Below, piece after piece: positions 8,908 to 18,280 of a stretch of 64,000 bases of DNA (position 1 is the stretch's first letter; every line of letters starts with the position of its first letter). A model generated the notes under the pieces. It made no database searches, was not told the origin of the DNA, and worked only from the letters and a program-made list of their open reading frames with translations. The translations under genes were made by a program, and so were the position numbers. Where the stretch lies: NCBI RefSeq assembly GCF_000300975.2, contig NZ_AEEC02000009.1, forward strand, positions 62,001 to 126,000, written 5' to 3'. The DNA comes from Herbaspirillum frisingense GSF30 (lineage in GTDB: Bacteria; Pseudomonadota; Gammaproteobacteria; Burkholderiales; Burkholderiaceae_D).

Positions 8908-10617
8908 ATGTGGCCCATATTGATCAAGGCAGATGACTTGTCCCTGATGGCAAATCTTAGGAAATGGTCTCGCTTCATGCACATCGTGAAGCGGAACAAA
9001 GCGTGTGCGGATATCGGATTCATCTCCAGTCCGCCCCGGGATGAAGACGCTGTCGACATCTTTGCGAGCTGGCTCAGCGGTATTAACCGAGACGCTTTTA
9101 GTTTCTTCGATCATGGAATTACTCATACCTTGGATGAGTTTCGGTCGGAATCGCAGGAGTATTACGACGCAGTGTTTCTCCACACGCAAAAGAGCCATCA
9201 AAAGATCTTTGGTTGCACACTGGATGGCTTTGGAGCGCCTTTCAATTCGATGGGAGGCTATTTCCTGAGATATTTTGCTCAACACCGCCAGGGACAGTTC
9301 ATTTACTACCCCGATATCGTGCCAGCAGCCGAACTTAGCGGTTTGGCCTATGTATCGCACCGATATCATCTCTCATTCGAGTTACGCGAACAGGGCTTCA
9401 ATCCATCGTTTGAATTCTTTAGGAAAAAACACTCGCGATCTGTACGGGAGAAGAGCCCCATGGTGTTGCAAGTGCACCCGAACCGTTGGTCCGATGAGGG
9501 TTTTGAGCAGTTTGCCGAGATCCTGACGTACCTCAGGCGTCTGGGCGCCGATTTCATGAGCGTGAAGGACTTCGTTGCCTGCACGCAGCCCGAGAATGAC
9601 AAGCTACAGGCGCGCGGCGCCGACAAAGTCAGTGGCCAGTCGTGGTTCAGCAGCCGCTATGCAGCCGATGCGCTGACCAAGACAGACGCGCTGCTGGAGA
9701 AGATCTGCCATGCAACCGGTCAGAGCTGGCAGGCATTGAGAACAGTGGCCGACTTCGGTGCTGGTGCAGGTGACTGGATTTACCTGCTGTCAGGGAAAAG
9801 TCCGGATTCGCGCTTTTTCGCCATTGAACCCGATAGCGATCTCGCCAGCGTTGCAGAAGAAAAGCTGCGCTCGTCGAACCGGACGAATGTAAGCGTACTG
9901 AATACGGGATTCGACACCGCCGTGGTGAGCAATGTCGATCTCACGCTCTGCAATCGGGCGCTGAACTACTTCGACCTGCCGACTTATCTGGACAAGCTCA
10001 ATCAGGTGTCAGCACCCGATGGTTTCCACTATGTCGGATACCAAGATATCACCTTCTACCTGAAAGGCATGCTGAGGGCACTTGAGCTAGAGAATTATGA
10101 TCTGGCCAGACGACGGATCAATGTGGTGATCAGTTCAATGGAATACTGGGCTGGATTCGAAGAACGCAAGACCGCTGAAGTATGCGTATCCGTGCACTCG
10201 CTGATTTCCTTGTTCAACGCTGCTGGTCATGAATTCACCGCAGCCCCGCTTGCGGAGGAGGAGGCCGTCAGCGCTGTGAATGGCGTCTCGGGATTGCTGT
10301 TCCGCAGAAACGAAACCGCTGAGCGCCAGGCGCAGTCCATTGCACTCGACCATCTTGGGTTGGCGAAGGCCGCGAGGAATCGTGCTTGGCCTGCCGTCCC
10401 CTCGCCGACGGTGATCGAGAAGGTGGCGGCACTGTCGCCTCATATCGAGTGGATACGCAAGGGAGATTATTCCCGCACTGTCACGCTATTCGACAGAGCG
10501 CGCCCGTCGGAGGAACAAAGGCCGGAACTGATCCTGAGCATCGTCAGTGCATTCGGTTTGCGCAAATTCGCGCTTTGCAGGGAGCTGCTTTCCCTATGCA
10601 ATTTCAAGGATTTCTGA
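8908..10617 (+). CDS. Polysaccharide deacetylase-like / SAM methyltransferase fusion
   Basis: 569 residues. The N-terminus (ILIKADDL, residues 4-11) with later FFDHGITHTLDEF (66-78) and VLQVHPNRW near 188 resembles deacetylase-like/DUF2334-type TIM-barrel domains. From about residue 240 a class I methyltransferase follows: VADFGAGAGDW at 280-290 is the SAM-binding motif I and FAIEPD the acidic strand-2 end. A short helical tail ends the protein. The pairing implies successive edits, such as de-N-acylation then methylation of one sugar, or a chain-end cap (inference). GAGAGG precedes the ATG by six bases. The gene converges on the winged-helix regulator, and the two coding regions overlap by 14 bases. 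Upstream bases 8805-8907 hold no other gene. Confidence 0.7.
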   Translation: MWPILIKADDLSLMANLRKWSRFMHIVKRNKACADIGFISSPPRDEDAVDIFASWLSGINRDAFSFFDHGITHTLDEFRSESQEYYDAVFLHTQKSHQKIFGCTLDGFGAPFNSMGGYFLRYFAQHRQGQFIYYPDIVPAAELSGLAYVSHRYHLSFELREQGFNPSFEFFRKKHSRSVREKSPMVLQVHPNRWSDEGFEQFAEILTYLRRLGADFMSVKDFVACTQPENDKLQARGADKVSGQSWFSSRYAADALTKTDALLEKICHATGQSWQALRTVADFGAGAGDWIYLLSGKSPDSRFFAIEPDSDLASVAEEKLRSSNRTNVSVLNTGFDTAVVSNVDLTLCNRALNYFDLPTYLDKLNQVSAPDGFHYVGYQDITFYLKGMLRALELENYDLARRRINVVISSMEYWAGFEERKTAEVCVSVHSLISLFNAAGHEFTAAPLAEEEAVSAVNGVSGLLFRRNETAERQAQSIALDHLGLAKAARNRAWPAVPSPTVIEKVAALSPHIEWIRKGDYSRTVTLFDRARPSEEQRPELILSIVSAFGLRKFALCRELLSLCNFKDF

Positions 10618-11911
10618 TGACTGAAGGCGCGCCTCGCTCCTGCCAGACCTCCTGATACATTTCCCGATACGCCTTCTCAACAGCCGGATGCGTCAGCAAA
10701 GGCGCCAGTTCCGGTGACTGCAGGAACAAGGGCAGGTAGCTAAAGCGTGAGGTGAATGCGCCCAGCAGGCGTTCAGCTGCCTGCTCCATCTCGCCGATGG
10801 CTACCAGATCTTTCACCATCAGGATACCTTCGGGGCTATTGGGGAGGCAGCTCTGCAGCCGCTCTTGTACCAGATTGCGGGCCTTGCACAGCAGGCCGCA
10901 CTGCGCCAGCACATAGGGCAGGTTGATTCGCGCGTAAGGGGGGATGTTGGTCGAGCTGGAAAGCTTTTCGGCAATTTGCGCCAGTCTCTGCGTTGGCTCG
11001 AACGCGGCGCTGACCATGATCTTGACGCCCTTCAATGCCGGGCTGCTACCGGCATAGTCGTGGTCCTCTGCAATGGCAATCTCCTCCATGGCCTCGGTAT
11101 AGCGGTTGAGCATGCCCAAGGTACGCGCGAGGATGGCACGGATCTGAATACTGTAGGGGCGCAGCATCAAGAGCCGGCGCAGTGGTCCGATGGCTTCTTC
11201 CGGTCTGCCCGTGCCGGAGAGGTGCAGACCGTAAAAGAGCAATGCATCGGCGTTGTCCGGCGCCATGCGAAGTGCTTCGATATGCATGGTACGGGCTTCC
11301 CGGAAGCGCCATTGGCTATCCCGCAGCCAGGCCTGGGCCGATAGCAGGTCGGGTGAATCGGGCGCCAATACTGCGGCTGCCTCAAGATGTTCGATCGCTT
11401 CCGCTTGGGATACCCCGACATGGGTATCCAGGCCGATGGCCATGGCCGTGGTGATGGTTTTGGCCAGGCCGATCTTGGCCGGGGCAAAATTCGGTGCGGT
11501 GAGGGTGACGGAGCGGAAAACGCTGATGGCCTGCTTGAGGGGCTTGGCACTATGTTGTTGCGCCAGCATTGATGCATGCAGACACTGCTCGTGAGCCATC
11601 GATGCGTTGGTCGATGGTACCGGCCGGAACCCGGTGGAATCGCGGGCGAGCAGCAGCCTGTAACCGTAGCCATAGACGGATTCGATCTTGGCGTCGGGTA
11701 GGGCCTTTCTTAGCTGGCTGATACAGCGCACCAGGCTATCGTCGGAGACGGAACGATCGCCCATCCATGCATGCTGGATGATCGCGTCCTTGCTGACGGG
11801 GTCGGGGGAATTCTGGATCAGCTGCGTGAGCACTGCCCGCTCTTTCGGCGGTAAGTCCAGCTCCGTGCCACGCCAGGTGGGAATGCCACGGGAGTTCAGT
11901 CTTAGCGGCAT
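10604..11911 (-). CDS. Winged-helix DNA-binding regulator with TPR-like C-terminus
   Basis: 435 residues. Residues 1-90 form an OmpR/CadC-type winged helix (LPPKERAVLTQLIQNS; DDSLVRCISQLRKAL; VYGYGYRLL at the wing). There is no receiver domain and no membrane segment. The rest is helical with TPR-like spacing (ALLFYGLHLSGTGRPEEAIGPL), the layout of HilA/CadC-like regulators lacking a membrane anchor. It is convergent with the glycan cluster and a natural candidate for controlling it (inference from position only). The start codon overlaps the last codons of a 34-codon ORF, and its own Shine-Dalgarno is poor, so it is probably translated by coupling. Confidence 0.75.
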   Translation of the reverse strand: MPLRLNSRGIPTWRGTELDLPPKERAVLTQLIQNSPDPVSKDAIIQHAWMGDRSVSDDSLVRCISQLRKALPDAKIESVYGYGYRLLLARDSTGFRPVPSTNASMAHEQCLHASMLAQQHSAKPLKQAISVFRSVTLTAPNFAPAKIGLAKTITTAMAIGLDTHVGVSQAEAIEHLEAAAVLAPDSPDLLSAQAWLRDSQWRFREARTMHIEALRMAPDNADALLFYGLHLSGTGRPEEAIGPLRRLLMLRPYSIQIRAILARTLGMLNRYTEAMEEIAIAEDHDYAGSSPALKGVKIMVSAAFEPTQRLAQIAEKLSSSTNIPPYARINLPYVLAQCGLLCKARNLVQERLQSCLPNSPEGILMVKDLVAIGEMEQAAERLLGAFTSRFSYLPLFLQSPELAPLLTHPAVEKAYREMYQEVWQERGAPSVIRNP

Positions 11912-12006
11912 GACCTGGCACCCTGTTGCTGACCTTCCCCAGGGCCGCCGAATGCTGCCATGGCAGCGCCATCGCTCAGATATTGCCTGCCGGCCTGCAT
12001 AGTCAT
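11902..12006 (-). CDS. Small ORF overlapping the winged-helix regulator start
   Basis: 34 codons (MTMQAGRQYLSDGAAMAAFG then a Gly/Gln-rich tail ending SCR). AAGGA lies seven bases before the ATG, a better ribosome site than that of the downstream regulator. Its final codons and TAA overlap the regulator ATG by ten bases (ATGCCGCTAA). It could be a coupling or leader ORF that sets regulator output, or a real small protein or signal peptide. No family is recognised. Confidence 0.4.
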   Translation of the reverse strand: MTMQAGRQYLSDGAAMAAFGGPGEGQQQGARSCR

Positions 12007-12560
12007 GAGAAATTCCTTGAAGAGAGTGCTATCCGATGCGCTACCTGAAGGCGATTTGTCGGGAATGGGGTCTGGAATCGAACCTCCAGTCTTGACCCTT
12101 ATTGTTGACGCTCTTATCCAGTCGGCGGCTAACTCTTGAGAGCGACAAGATTGTAATCGGTTCATGGCCATGTGGCGAGTATCAATACGATGAATTTGTA
12201 CTATTTGTTGATTTTATGTTGGATAAAGACTTAAATTTGATGAATATATCTATAAACCCATAGTCGATCTAGATTAAGCCAGGTGCAACTGGCGAAAACG
12301 ATATCAGTCGCTCTGTTATGCTCATTAAATCAGTATTTGGGCGAGCTGCAGGTAATGTTGTGTGATTCCCTGGCCCATCGGGCAAAGCGGTGTGGTATGG
12401 GCCAATTGAGAGGGTATGGATCTATTTTTTGTTATATCTGCTGGATTCGGTGTGGAGGCCGATAGTGTCAAGCTGATATCAAGAAGAGCCGCATGGTGGA
12501 CCGGGGGGAGGGCAGCGAGGCTTGGTTCTTATGACAGGGGTGAAGCCAGCGCCAAAACAA
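12007..12560. other. AT-rich intergenic region without a convincing gene
   Basis: Between the regulator leader and the tRNA terminator. Bases about 12170-12300 are strikingly AT-rich and probably carry the promoter of the regulator transcript. ORFs of 60-90 codons here lack ribosome sites and read as noise. CCAG-N6-CTGG occurs near 12280-12293. I see no mobile-element ends. Confidence 0.5.
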
Positions 12561-12594
12561 AAAACCCGCCCTTCTTTCGAAGAGGCGGGTTTTT
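12561..12594 (-). terminator. Rho-independent terminator of the tRNA-Met gene
   Basis: CCCGCC at 12565-12570 pairs with GGCGGG at 12584-12589, extended by flanking A and T runs. Read on the minus strand it ends in a T-rich tract. It lies about 45 bases beyond the tRNA 3' end. Confidence 0.8.
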
Positions 12595-12640
12595 CGGACG
12601 GCGCCGCATACGCATGATTGCACATGCAGCGACGGGTATC

Positions 12641-12717
12641 TGGTGGTGATAGGTGGACTTGAACCACCGACCCCAGCATTATGAGTGCTGTGCTCTAACC
12701 AGCTGAGCTATATCACC
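12641..12717 (-). tRNA. tRNA-Met (CAU anticodon)
   Basis: On the minus strand a 77-base cloverleaf starts GGTGATA and ends TATCACC-A-CCA, with CCA encoded. The D arm is GCTC...GAGC, the anticodon stem is CAGCA/TGCTG around loop CTCATAA (anticodon CAT), and the T arm is GGTGG-TTCAAGT-CCACC. The perfectly paired first base pair (G-C) argues against initiator tRNA; elongator Met is most likely, though a CAU tRNA-Ile cannot be fully excluded by eye. It sits downstream of miaA and is followed by a strong terminator. Confidence 0.92.
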
Positions 12718-12786
12718 AGGAGGCAAGCCCGAGACTATAAGCATCGGCGCGGCTTCTGTCAATAGCTTTTCGGATTTTCCTCGAAT

Positions 12787-13737
12787 TTACTTATCCACAG
12801 CCTCTTGCACCCTCGCCAGCACCTCGGCGGTGGCGTCCGGGCGGTTGCAGTCGATGCTGATGCGCTCCGGCATGGAGCGCAGCCAGGTCAGCTGGCGCTT
12901 GGCCAGCTGACGGGTGGCGGCGATGCCTTTTTCGCGCAGGGCGGCGGCATCGATGCTGCCGTCCAGGTATTCCCACATCTGGCGGTAACCGACGCAACGC
13001 ATCGAGGGCAGGCCCAGGTGCAGGTCGCCGCGTGCGCGCAGGGCGGCCACTTCGCGCTCCAGGGCGCCACCCTGCAACATCAGGTCGAAGCGCACGGCGA
13101 TGCGCTCGTGCAGCACGGCGCGCTCGCTCGGCTCCAGCGCCAGCGGCAACAGGGTGAAGGGCAATGGTTCGGCGGGTTTTTGCGACAGCAGCGACGACAT
13201 CGGCTGCCCGGTCAACAAAGTGATCTCCAGAGCGCGCTGGATGCGCTGGCTGTCGTTTGGCTTGAGGCGGGCGGCGGTGACCGGGTCCAGCGTCGCCAGT
13301 TTGGCGTGCATGGCCGGCATGCCGACCTGCGCCGCTTCTTCGTCCAGTTGTGCGCGCAGGACCGGGTCGGCTTGCGGCAGTTCGTCCAGGCCATCGCGCA
13401 GCACCTTGAAGTACAGCATGGTGCCGCCCACCAGCAGCGGCAGCTTGCCGCGCGCGGCGATGTCCTGGGTCAGGCGCAGTGCATCCTGGCGGAACTGCAT
13501 GGCCGAATAGGCTTCGGTGGGATCGATGATGTCGATCAGGTGGTGCGGGACTTCGGCCAGCTCGGCCGCAGTGGGCTTGGCGGTGCCGATGTCCATCTCG
13601 CGATAGACCAGAGCCGAGTCCACCGAAATGATTTCACTCGGGATACGGCGTGCGATTTCCAGGGCGGCGGCGGTCTTGCCGGAGGCGGTGGGGCCCATGA
13701 TGGCCACCGCCAGGGGCGGGTGCTTCTCCATCGTCAT
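12787..13737 (-). CDS. miaA: tRNA dimethylallyltransferase
   Basis: 316 residues. Transfers the dimethylallyl group of DMAPP to N6 of A37 in tRNAs reading U-starting codons, improving decoding. The P-loop GPTASGKT is at 15-22 and is followed by [18 protein letters not shown], a MiaA hallmark; PHHLIDI and a later GQPMSSL-type segment also fit. I use ATG 13737 because it overlaps the mutL stop as ATGA, which implies translational coupling; the frame is open further upstream, but only inside mutL. The length is normal for the family. The mutL-miaA order is common in proteobacteria. Confidence 0.96.
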   Translation of the reverse strand: MTMEKHPPLAVAIMGPTASGKTAAALEIARRIPSEIISVDSALVYREMDIGTAKPTAAELAEVPHHLIDIIDPTEAYSAMQFRQDALRLTQDIAARGKLPLLVGGTMLYFKVLRDGLDELPQADPVLRAQLDEEAAQVGMPAMHAKLATLDPVTAARLKPNDSQRIQRALEITLLTGQPMSSLLSQKPAEPLPFTLLPLALEPSERAVLHERIAVRFDLMLQGGALEREVAALRARGDLHLGLPSMRCVGYRQMWEYLDGSIDAAALREKGIAATRQLAKRQLTWLRSMPERISIDCNRPDATAEVLARVQEAVDK

Positions 13738-15686
13738 TGCCCGCGCAGGAAGAGCTTGTCCAGGTCCGAGAGCCCCATCTGGGTCCAGGTCGGGCGGCCA
13801 TGGTTGCATTGGTCGGAGCGCTCGGTGGCCTCCATCTGGCGTAGCAGCGCATTCATCTCGGGCAGGGTCAGGCTGCGGTTGGCGCGCACGGCGGTGTGGC
13901 AGGCCAGGGTGCCCAGCAGTTCGTTGCGGCGCTCCAGCAGCACGCGCGAGCCGCCGTATTCGCGCACATCGCGCAGGACGTCGCGGGCCAGGGTCTGGGC
14001 ATCGGCGTTCTTGAGCAGGGCCGGGACCGCCCGCACGGCCAGCGTGGTGGGCGACATCACGGCAATGTCGAAGCCCAGCGCCGAGAGGGTTTCCTGGTGT
14101 TCTTCCACCGTGCCCACCTCTACCGGATCGGCGTAGAAGGTCACCGGGATCAGCAGGGGCTGCAGGAAGATCTCATTGCCGTCCAGCGCCGTCTTCAGTT
14201 GTTCGTAGAGGATGCGTTCGTGGGCGGCATGCATGTCCACCACAACCAGGCCGGCCTGGTTCTGTGCCAGCACGTAGATGCCATGCAACTGCGCCAGCGC
14301 GAAGCCGAGCGGGAAGTCGCCTTCCGGCAGCGGCGCCGGGGTGGGCGCGGCGGCGCTGCCGGGATAGCCGGCAGCAGGTCCGCTGGGTGTACTTGATGCG
14401 CCTGGTGTACTTCCACCCGCGGCAGAATCGCTGCGGAACATGCTGCCGTAGGCCTCGGTGTTCTGGCGCACGCCAAAGCCGCTGTTGCCGCCGAAGGAGT
14501 AGGGGCGTGGCGGTTCCGCGAACTGGGCCGAGAAGGTCTGCTGCTGCTGTTCGCGGATCCAGGGCAGGGGGCCGCCGGTGTTGCCGGTCGCGGCCGGCGC
14601 GGGGGGCTGGTTATCGCCTTCACCCGCCTGTTGCGGCAGATTGCCGAAGGAGACCGCCGAGGTCTGCGCCAGCGCGCGCGAGACGGCGTGGAATACGAAC
14701 TGGTGCACGGCGCGGCTGTCGCGGAAGCGCACTTCGATCTTGGACGGGTGCACGTTCACATCCACCAGTGCGGGGTCCAGCATCAGCGACAGGGCGTAAG
14801 CCGGATAACGGTCGCCGTGCAGCACGTCCTGATACGCTGCGCGCACCGCATGGGTGAGCAGCTTGTCACGCACGAAGCGGCCATTGACGTAGAAATACTG
14901 GCCATCGGCGCGCGCCTTGGAGGCCGTGGGCAGGCCGACGAAGCCATGCAGGCGCAGCGGGCCGGCGCTCTCGTCGAGCGGCAGGCGGGCGTTGGCGAAT
15001 TCATCGCCGAGGATATGGGCACTGCGCTTGGCGAATTCGCCGACGTTCCAGTGATCGACGGTCTTGCCGTTGTGCGACAACGAGAAGCTCACGTCCGGCC
15101 GCGCCAGCGCGATGCGGCGCACGACCTCGGCGCAGTGGCCATATTCGGTCTGTTCGGACTTGAGGAACTTGCGGCGCGCCGGGGTATTGAAGTACAGGTC
15201 CTGGACGTCGATGGTGGTGCCTTGTGCGCCTGAGGCGGGGGCGACCGTGCCGAACTGGGAGCCGGTGATTTCCCAGGCGTGGGGGGCGTCGGCGGTGCGG
15301 CTGGTCACCGTCAGTTGCGCTACCGAGGCGATCGAGGCCAGGGCCTCGCCACGAAAGCCCAATGTGGAGACATTCTCCAGGTCGGTCAGCGAGGCGATCT
15401 TGGAGGTGGCGTGCCGTGCCAGGGCCAATGGCAATTGCTCGGGCGGGATGCCGCGCCCGTTGTCGGTGATGGCGATGCGCTTGACGCCGCCTTGCTCCAG
15501 CCGCACGGTGATCTGGGTGGAGCCGGCGTCGAGTGCGTTTTCCAGCAATTCCTTGACGACTGCCGAGGGGCGTTCGATCACCTCGCCTGCGGCGATCTGC
15601 GAGATCAACTGATCGGGCAGGGCCTGGATGGGGCGATGGGGCGTGGCGGCGGAATCGGAAACAGGGGAGGCATGCGGTGCGTTCAT
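13734..15686 (-). CDS. mutL: DNA mismatch repair protein MutL
   Basis: 650 residues from ATG 15686; the open frame further upstream lacks conservation-like sequence. The GHKL ATPase motifs are all present: [33 protein letters not shown] variable Pro/Gly/Ala linker follows (about residues 370-450). The C-terminal domain carries [12 protein letters not shown], which matches the DQHA(x)2E(x)4E endonuclease motif except Met for Gln, plus ACHTAVRAN and CNHGRPTW, the other metal-site motifs of nicking MutL. It is therefore probably an endonuclease-proficient MutL that couples MutS mismatch recognition to strand cleavage. It overlaps miaA by four bases. Confidence 0.96.
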   Translation of the reverse strand: MNAPHASPVSDSAATPHRPIQALPDQLISQIAAGEVIERPSAVVKELLENALDAGSTQITVRLEQGGVKRIAITDNGRGIPPEQLPLALARHATSKIASLTDLENVSTLGFRGEALASIASVAQLTVTSRTADAPHAWEITGSQFGTVAPASGAQGTTIDVQDLYFNTPARRKFLKSEQTEYGHCAEVVRRIALARPDVSFSLSHNGKTVDHWNVGEFAKRSAHILGDEFANARLPLDESAGPLRLHGFVGLPTASKARADGQYFYVNGRFVRDKLLTHAVRAAYQDVLHGDRYPAYALSLMLDPALVDVNVHPSKIEVRFRDSRAVHQFVFHAVSRALAQTSAVSFGNLPQQAGEGDNQPPAPAATGNTGGPLPWIREQQQQTFSAQFAEPPRPYSFGGNSGFGVRQNTEAYGSMFRSDSAAGGSTPGASSTPSGPAAGYPGSAAAPTPAPLPEGDFPLGFALAQLHGIYVLAQNQAGLVVVDMHAAHERILYEQLKTALDGNEIFLQPLLIPVTFYADPVEVGTVEEHQETLSALGFDIAVMSPTTLAVRAVPALLKNADAQTLARDVLRDVREYGGSRVLLERRNELLGTLACHTAVRANRSLTLPEMNALLRQMEATERSDQCNHGRPTWTQMGLSDLDKLFLRGQ

Positions 15687-15726
15687 CCGGCGATTATACC
15701 GCCGACGCAATGGCGGCAATGTGAAG

Positions 15727-15746
15727 AAGCCGCCCGTGGGCGGCTT
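15727..15746 (-). terminator. Possible terminator between the chemoreceptor and mutL
   Basis: AAGCCGCC-CGTG-GGCGGCTT is a perfect stem; the minus-strand 3' side continues CTTC and is only weakly T-rich. It may end the chemoreceptor transcript. Confidence 0.4.
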
Positions 15747-15850
15747 CGTTGGCGGTGGAGAAAAACAGGTTTTCCATCCGGCAAAAACCGGCGCCCCATG
15801 GCTGACAAAAGGGGCTGCTGGCCTCCGGCGCCCCACTCCAGAGACCCGTC

Positions 15851-17824
15851 TTACACGCGGAAGGTACTGACCGCCGCTGCCAGGCGTTCGGCCTGTTGCT
15901 GCAGCGATTGCGCTGCGGCGGCAGCCTGTTCCACCAAGGCGGCGTTCTGCTGGGTGCTCTCGTCCATCTGCGCGATGGCGCGGTTGATCTGGTCGATGCC
16001 CTCGCTCTGTTCGCGGCTGGCGGTGGTGATTTCGCTGATGACGGTGGAGACGCGCTGCACGCTGGAGACCACGTCGTTCATGGTGTTGCCGGCCTGGGCC
16101 ACCAGCTGGCCGCCGCTGGAGACGGTCTGCACCGAGGCATCGATCAGTTCCTTGATTTCCTTGGCGGCCGAGGCGCTGCGCTGGGCCAGGGTGCGCACCT
16201 CGGTGGCCACCACCGCAAAGCCGCGTCCCTGTTCGCCGGCGCGGGCGGCTTCCACCGCGGCGTTCAGGGCCAGGATGTTGGTCTGGAAGGCAATGCCGTC
16301 GATCACGCTGATGATGTCCACGATGCGTTGCGAAGAGCTGTTGATGGCGTCCATGGTCTGCACCACCTTGCCCACCACTTCACCACCATGGCTGGCCACG
16401 TCCGAGGCCGAGCTCGACAGTTCGTCGGCCTGTACCGCATTGGCAGCGTTCTGCTTGACGGTGGAGGTCAGTTCTTCCATGGCCGAGGCGGTTTCTTCGA
16501 GGGCGCCGGCCTGTTGTTCGGTGCGGGATGACAGATGGAGGTTGCCGGCAGCGATCTCGCTGGCGGCGGTATTGATTTCCTCGGTACCGGCGCGCACGCT
16601 GGAGACCACTTCCGACAGGCCCGCGCTGATGCCATTGAAGGCGCCCATCAGGCGACCGATCTCGTCGCGGCTGTGCACGTGCAGGCGGGTGGTCAGGTCG
16701 CCGCCAGCGATCTGGTCGGCGGCCTTGCACACCGCATCCAGCGGGCGGGTGACCATGCGGTTGATCATCACCGTCAGGATCGCCCCCAGTACCGCCAGGA
16801 ACAGCAGGCCCAGGCCGATGTAGAGATTGCGCATGGAAGTGACTTCGCTGGTGATTTCGTCAACCGCTGCCTCGCCGGCGATGACCCAGTTCCAGGGGGA
16901 GTAGTGGGTGAAGACCACGATCTTCTTGCGACCATCGATGGCGGTGTAGTGCAGCGCGCCTTCCTTTTGCTGCAGCACGGTCCTGATGTAGCTCTCGCCG
17001 GCGGCATCCTTGAGTTCCAGCAGGCTGGCGCCTTCTTCCTTGCCCTCGCGCGGTGCGCCGGCGATCATCACGCCCAGGTCCTTGCCTTCACGACCGTTGA
17101 GGGCATAGAAATTGCCGGTCTGGCCGATCTTCAGTGCCTTGATCTGCTCCTTCAAGGCCTTGACGTCGGCGGAGATGTCGATCCCCACATACAGGGCGGC
17201 GATGATCTGGCCGGCATCGTTCTTGATGGGTACGTACTTGGTGATGTACTGCTTGCCGAACAGCGTGGCCAGGCCACTATAGGGTTTGTCGGATTTCAGG
17301 GCAGCATAGCCGGGGTGGGTGCGGTCGAGCAGGGTGCCCACGGCACGCTCGCCGTTTTCCTTCTTCACCGAGGTCGAGACGCGCACGAAGTCTTCGCCGG
17401 TCTTGGCGAAGATGGTCGCGGTCACGCCGGTACGGCCGGTAAAGCGGTCCGGGATGGAAAAGTCCAGGTTCAGGTCGTGTCCGTCGTTCTGCAGCACCGG
17501 GGTGGCGCGGTCGGCGATCTGTACGGTGCGGCTCTCATCCAGGGTGAGCTTGCCGAATTCATTGTCGAACATCTTGGAGAAACGGTCGACCTGGCTGTTC
17601 ACCGAGCGGTCGAAGATGCCGACCATGTGGGCTACGCCACGGGCATCGTTGCCCATCTGCTCGATGGAGCGATGCTCCATCATGCGCGAGGCGGAATAGG
17701 TGATCAGCATCAATGCGATCACGAAGACGACACCCACCAGGGCGACCGTCATGGCAGTCAGTTTTGCACCTACCGAGCGGTGGAAAAGGGATGCGCGGCG
17801 CGCACCAGACATATCGTTAGCCAT
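15851..17824 (-). CDS. Methyl-accepting chemotaxis protein with Cache sensor
   Basis: 657 residues. One membrane segment lies at about 25-47 ([20 protein letters not shown]), followed by a large periplasmic Cache_3/Cache_2-type region (about 60-335; [36 protein letters not shown]), then a second membrane segment near 340-362, a HAMP domain ([21 protein letters not shown]) and the cytoplasmic signalling tip [20 protein letters not shown] around 540. It senses a small ligand and controls CheA. No CheR-binding pentapeptide is evident at the C-terminus (ends STFRV). The gene stands alone with a 456-base upstream gap. The ligand is unknown. Confidence 0.92.
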   Translation of the reverse strand: MANDMSGARRASLFHRSVGAKLTAMTVALVGVVFVIALMLITYSASRMMEHRSIEQMGNDARGVAHMVGIFDRSVNSQVDRFSKMFDNEFGKLTLDESRTVQIADRATPVLQNDGHDLNLDFSIPDRFTGRTGVTATIFAKTGEDFVRVSTSVKKENGERAVGTLLDRTHPGYAALKSDKPYSGLATLFGKQYITKYVPIKNDAGQIIAALYVGIDISADVKALKEQIKALKIGQTGNFYALNGREGKDLGVMIAGAPREGKEEGASLLELKDAAGESYIRTVLQQKEGALHYTAIDGRKKIVVFTHYSPWNWVIAGEAAVDEITSEVTSMRNLYIGLGLLFLAVLGAILTVMINRMVTRPLDAVCKAADQIAGGDLTTRLHVHSRDEIGRLMGAFNGISAGLSEVVSSVRAGTEEINTAASEIAAGNLHLSSRTEQQAGALEETASAMEELTSTVKQNAANAVQADELSSSASDVASHGGEVVGKVVQTMDAINSSSQRIVDIISVIDGIAFQTNILALNAAVEAARAGEQGRGFAVVATEVRTLAQRSASAAKEIKELIDASVQTVSSGGQLVAQAGNTMNDVVSSVQRVSTVISEITTASREQSEGIDQINRAIAQMDESTQQNAALVEQAAAAAQSLQQQAERLAAAVSTFRV

Positions 17825-18280
17825 GGCTGTTCTTGTTTTTGAAAAAACGTCGTGTGGAAATGCAAATACCGAACGGAAAACTGCCCGGGAGGTCGGCCGC
17901 GCCGGCAGGCGCGCATTACGCTGTGACCGCTGGTCCCTCCTTGTTCTCCGTCATGCGGAAAGCCTGCAACGCTGCGTTCGCGCGGCACGGCCTGCGTGCC
18001 GGTCAGGCAGCACGTGGGCGACATTGCCGAATCGGCAATGGTGCGCGGCTTCGAACACGTTGACATCGCGCAGCGCCAGTGTTGTTGCTGACGCTGCCAT
18101 TACGGTACTCGCTGGGGGAGGCCGTCAGTATATCGTCAGCATTTGAGCTCGATCAAAATACTTCGGATGTTTGCGCCCACATGCAACTGTGCTGTTGTTT
18201 TTCTATCCGGAAAGTGCTTTTTTGGCATGACGAATTTGCCTCACTTGTTCCTGATTGTCTCCATCCTGGCCACTGTAGTG
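17825..18280. other. Upstream region of the chemoreceptor gene
   Basis: No supportable gene. It contains an almost perfect palindrome, ATTGCCGA-A-TCGGCAAT, at 18023-18039, about 200 bases before the chemoreceptor start on its strand, and should hold its promoter. I could not define a clear sigma-28 site. Confidence 0.4.

Noticed and set aside
12065-12095. tRNA T-arm-like sequence on the minus strand (GGTTCGATTCC)
   Set aside because: The arms do not pair properly around a seven-base loop and no acceptor or CCA end follows, so neither a tRNA nor a clear attachment-site remnant.
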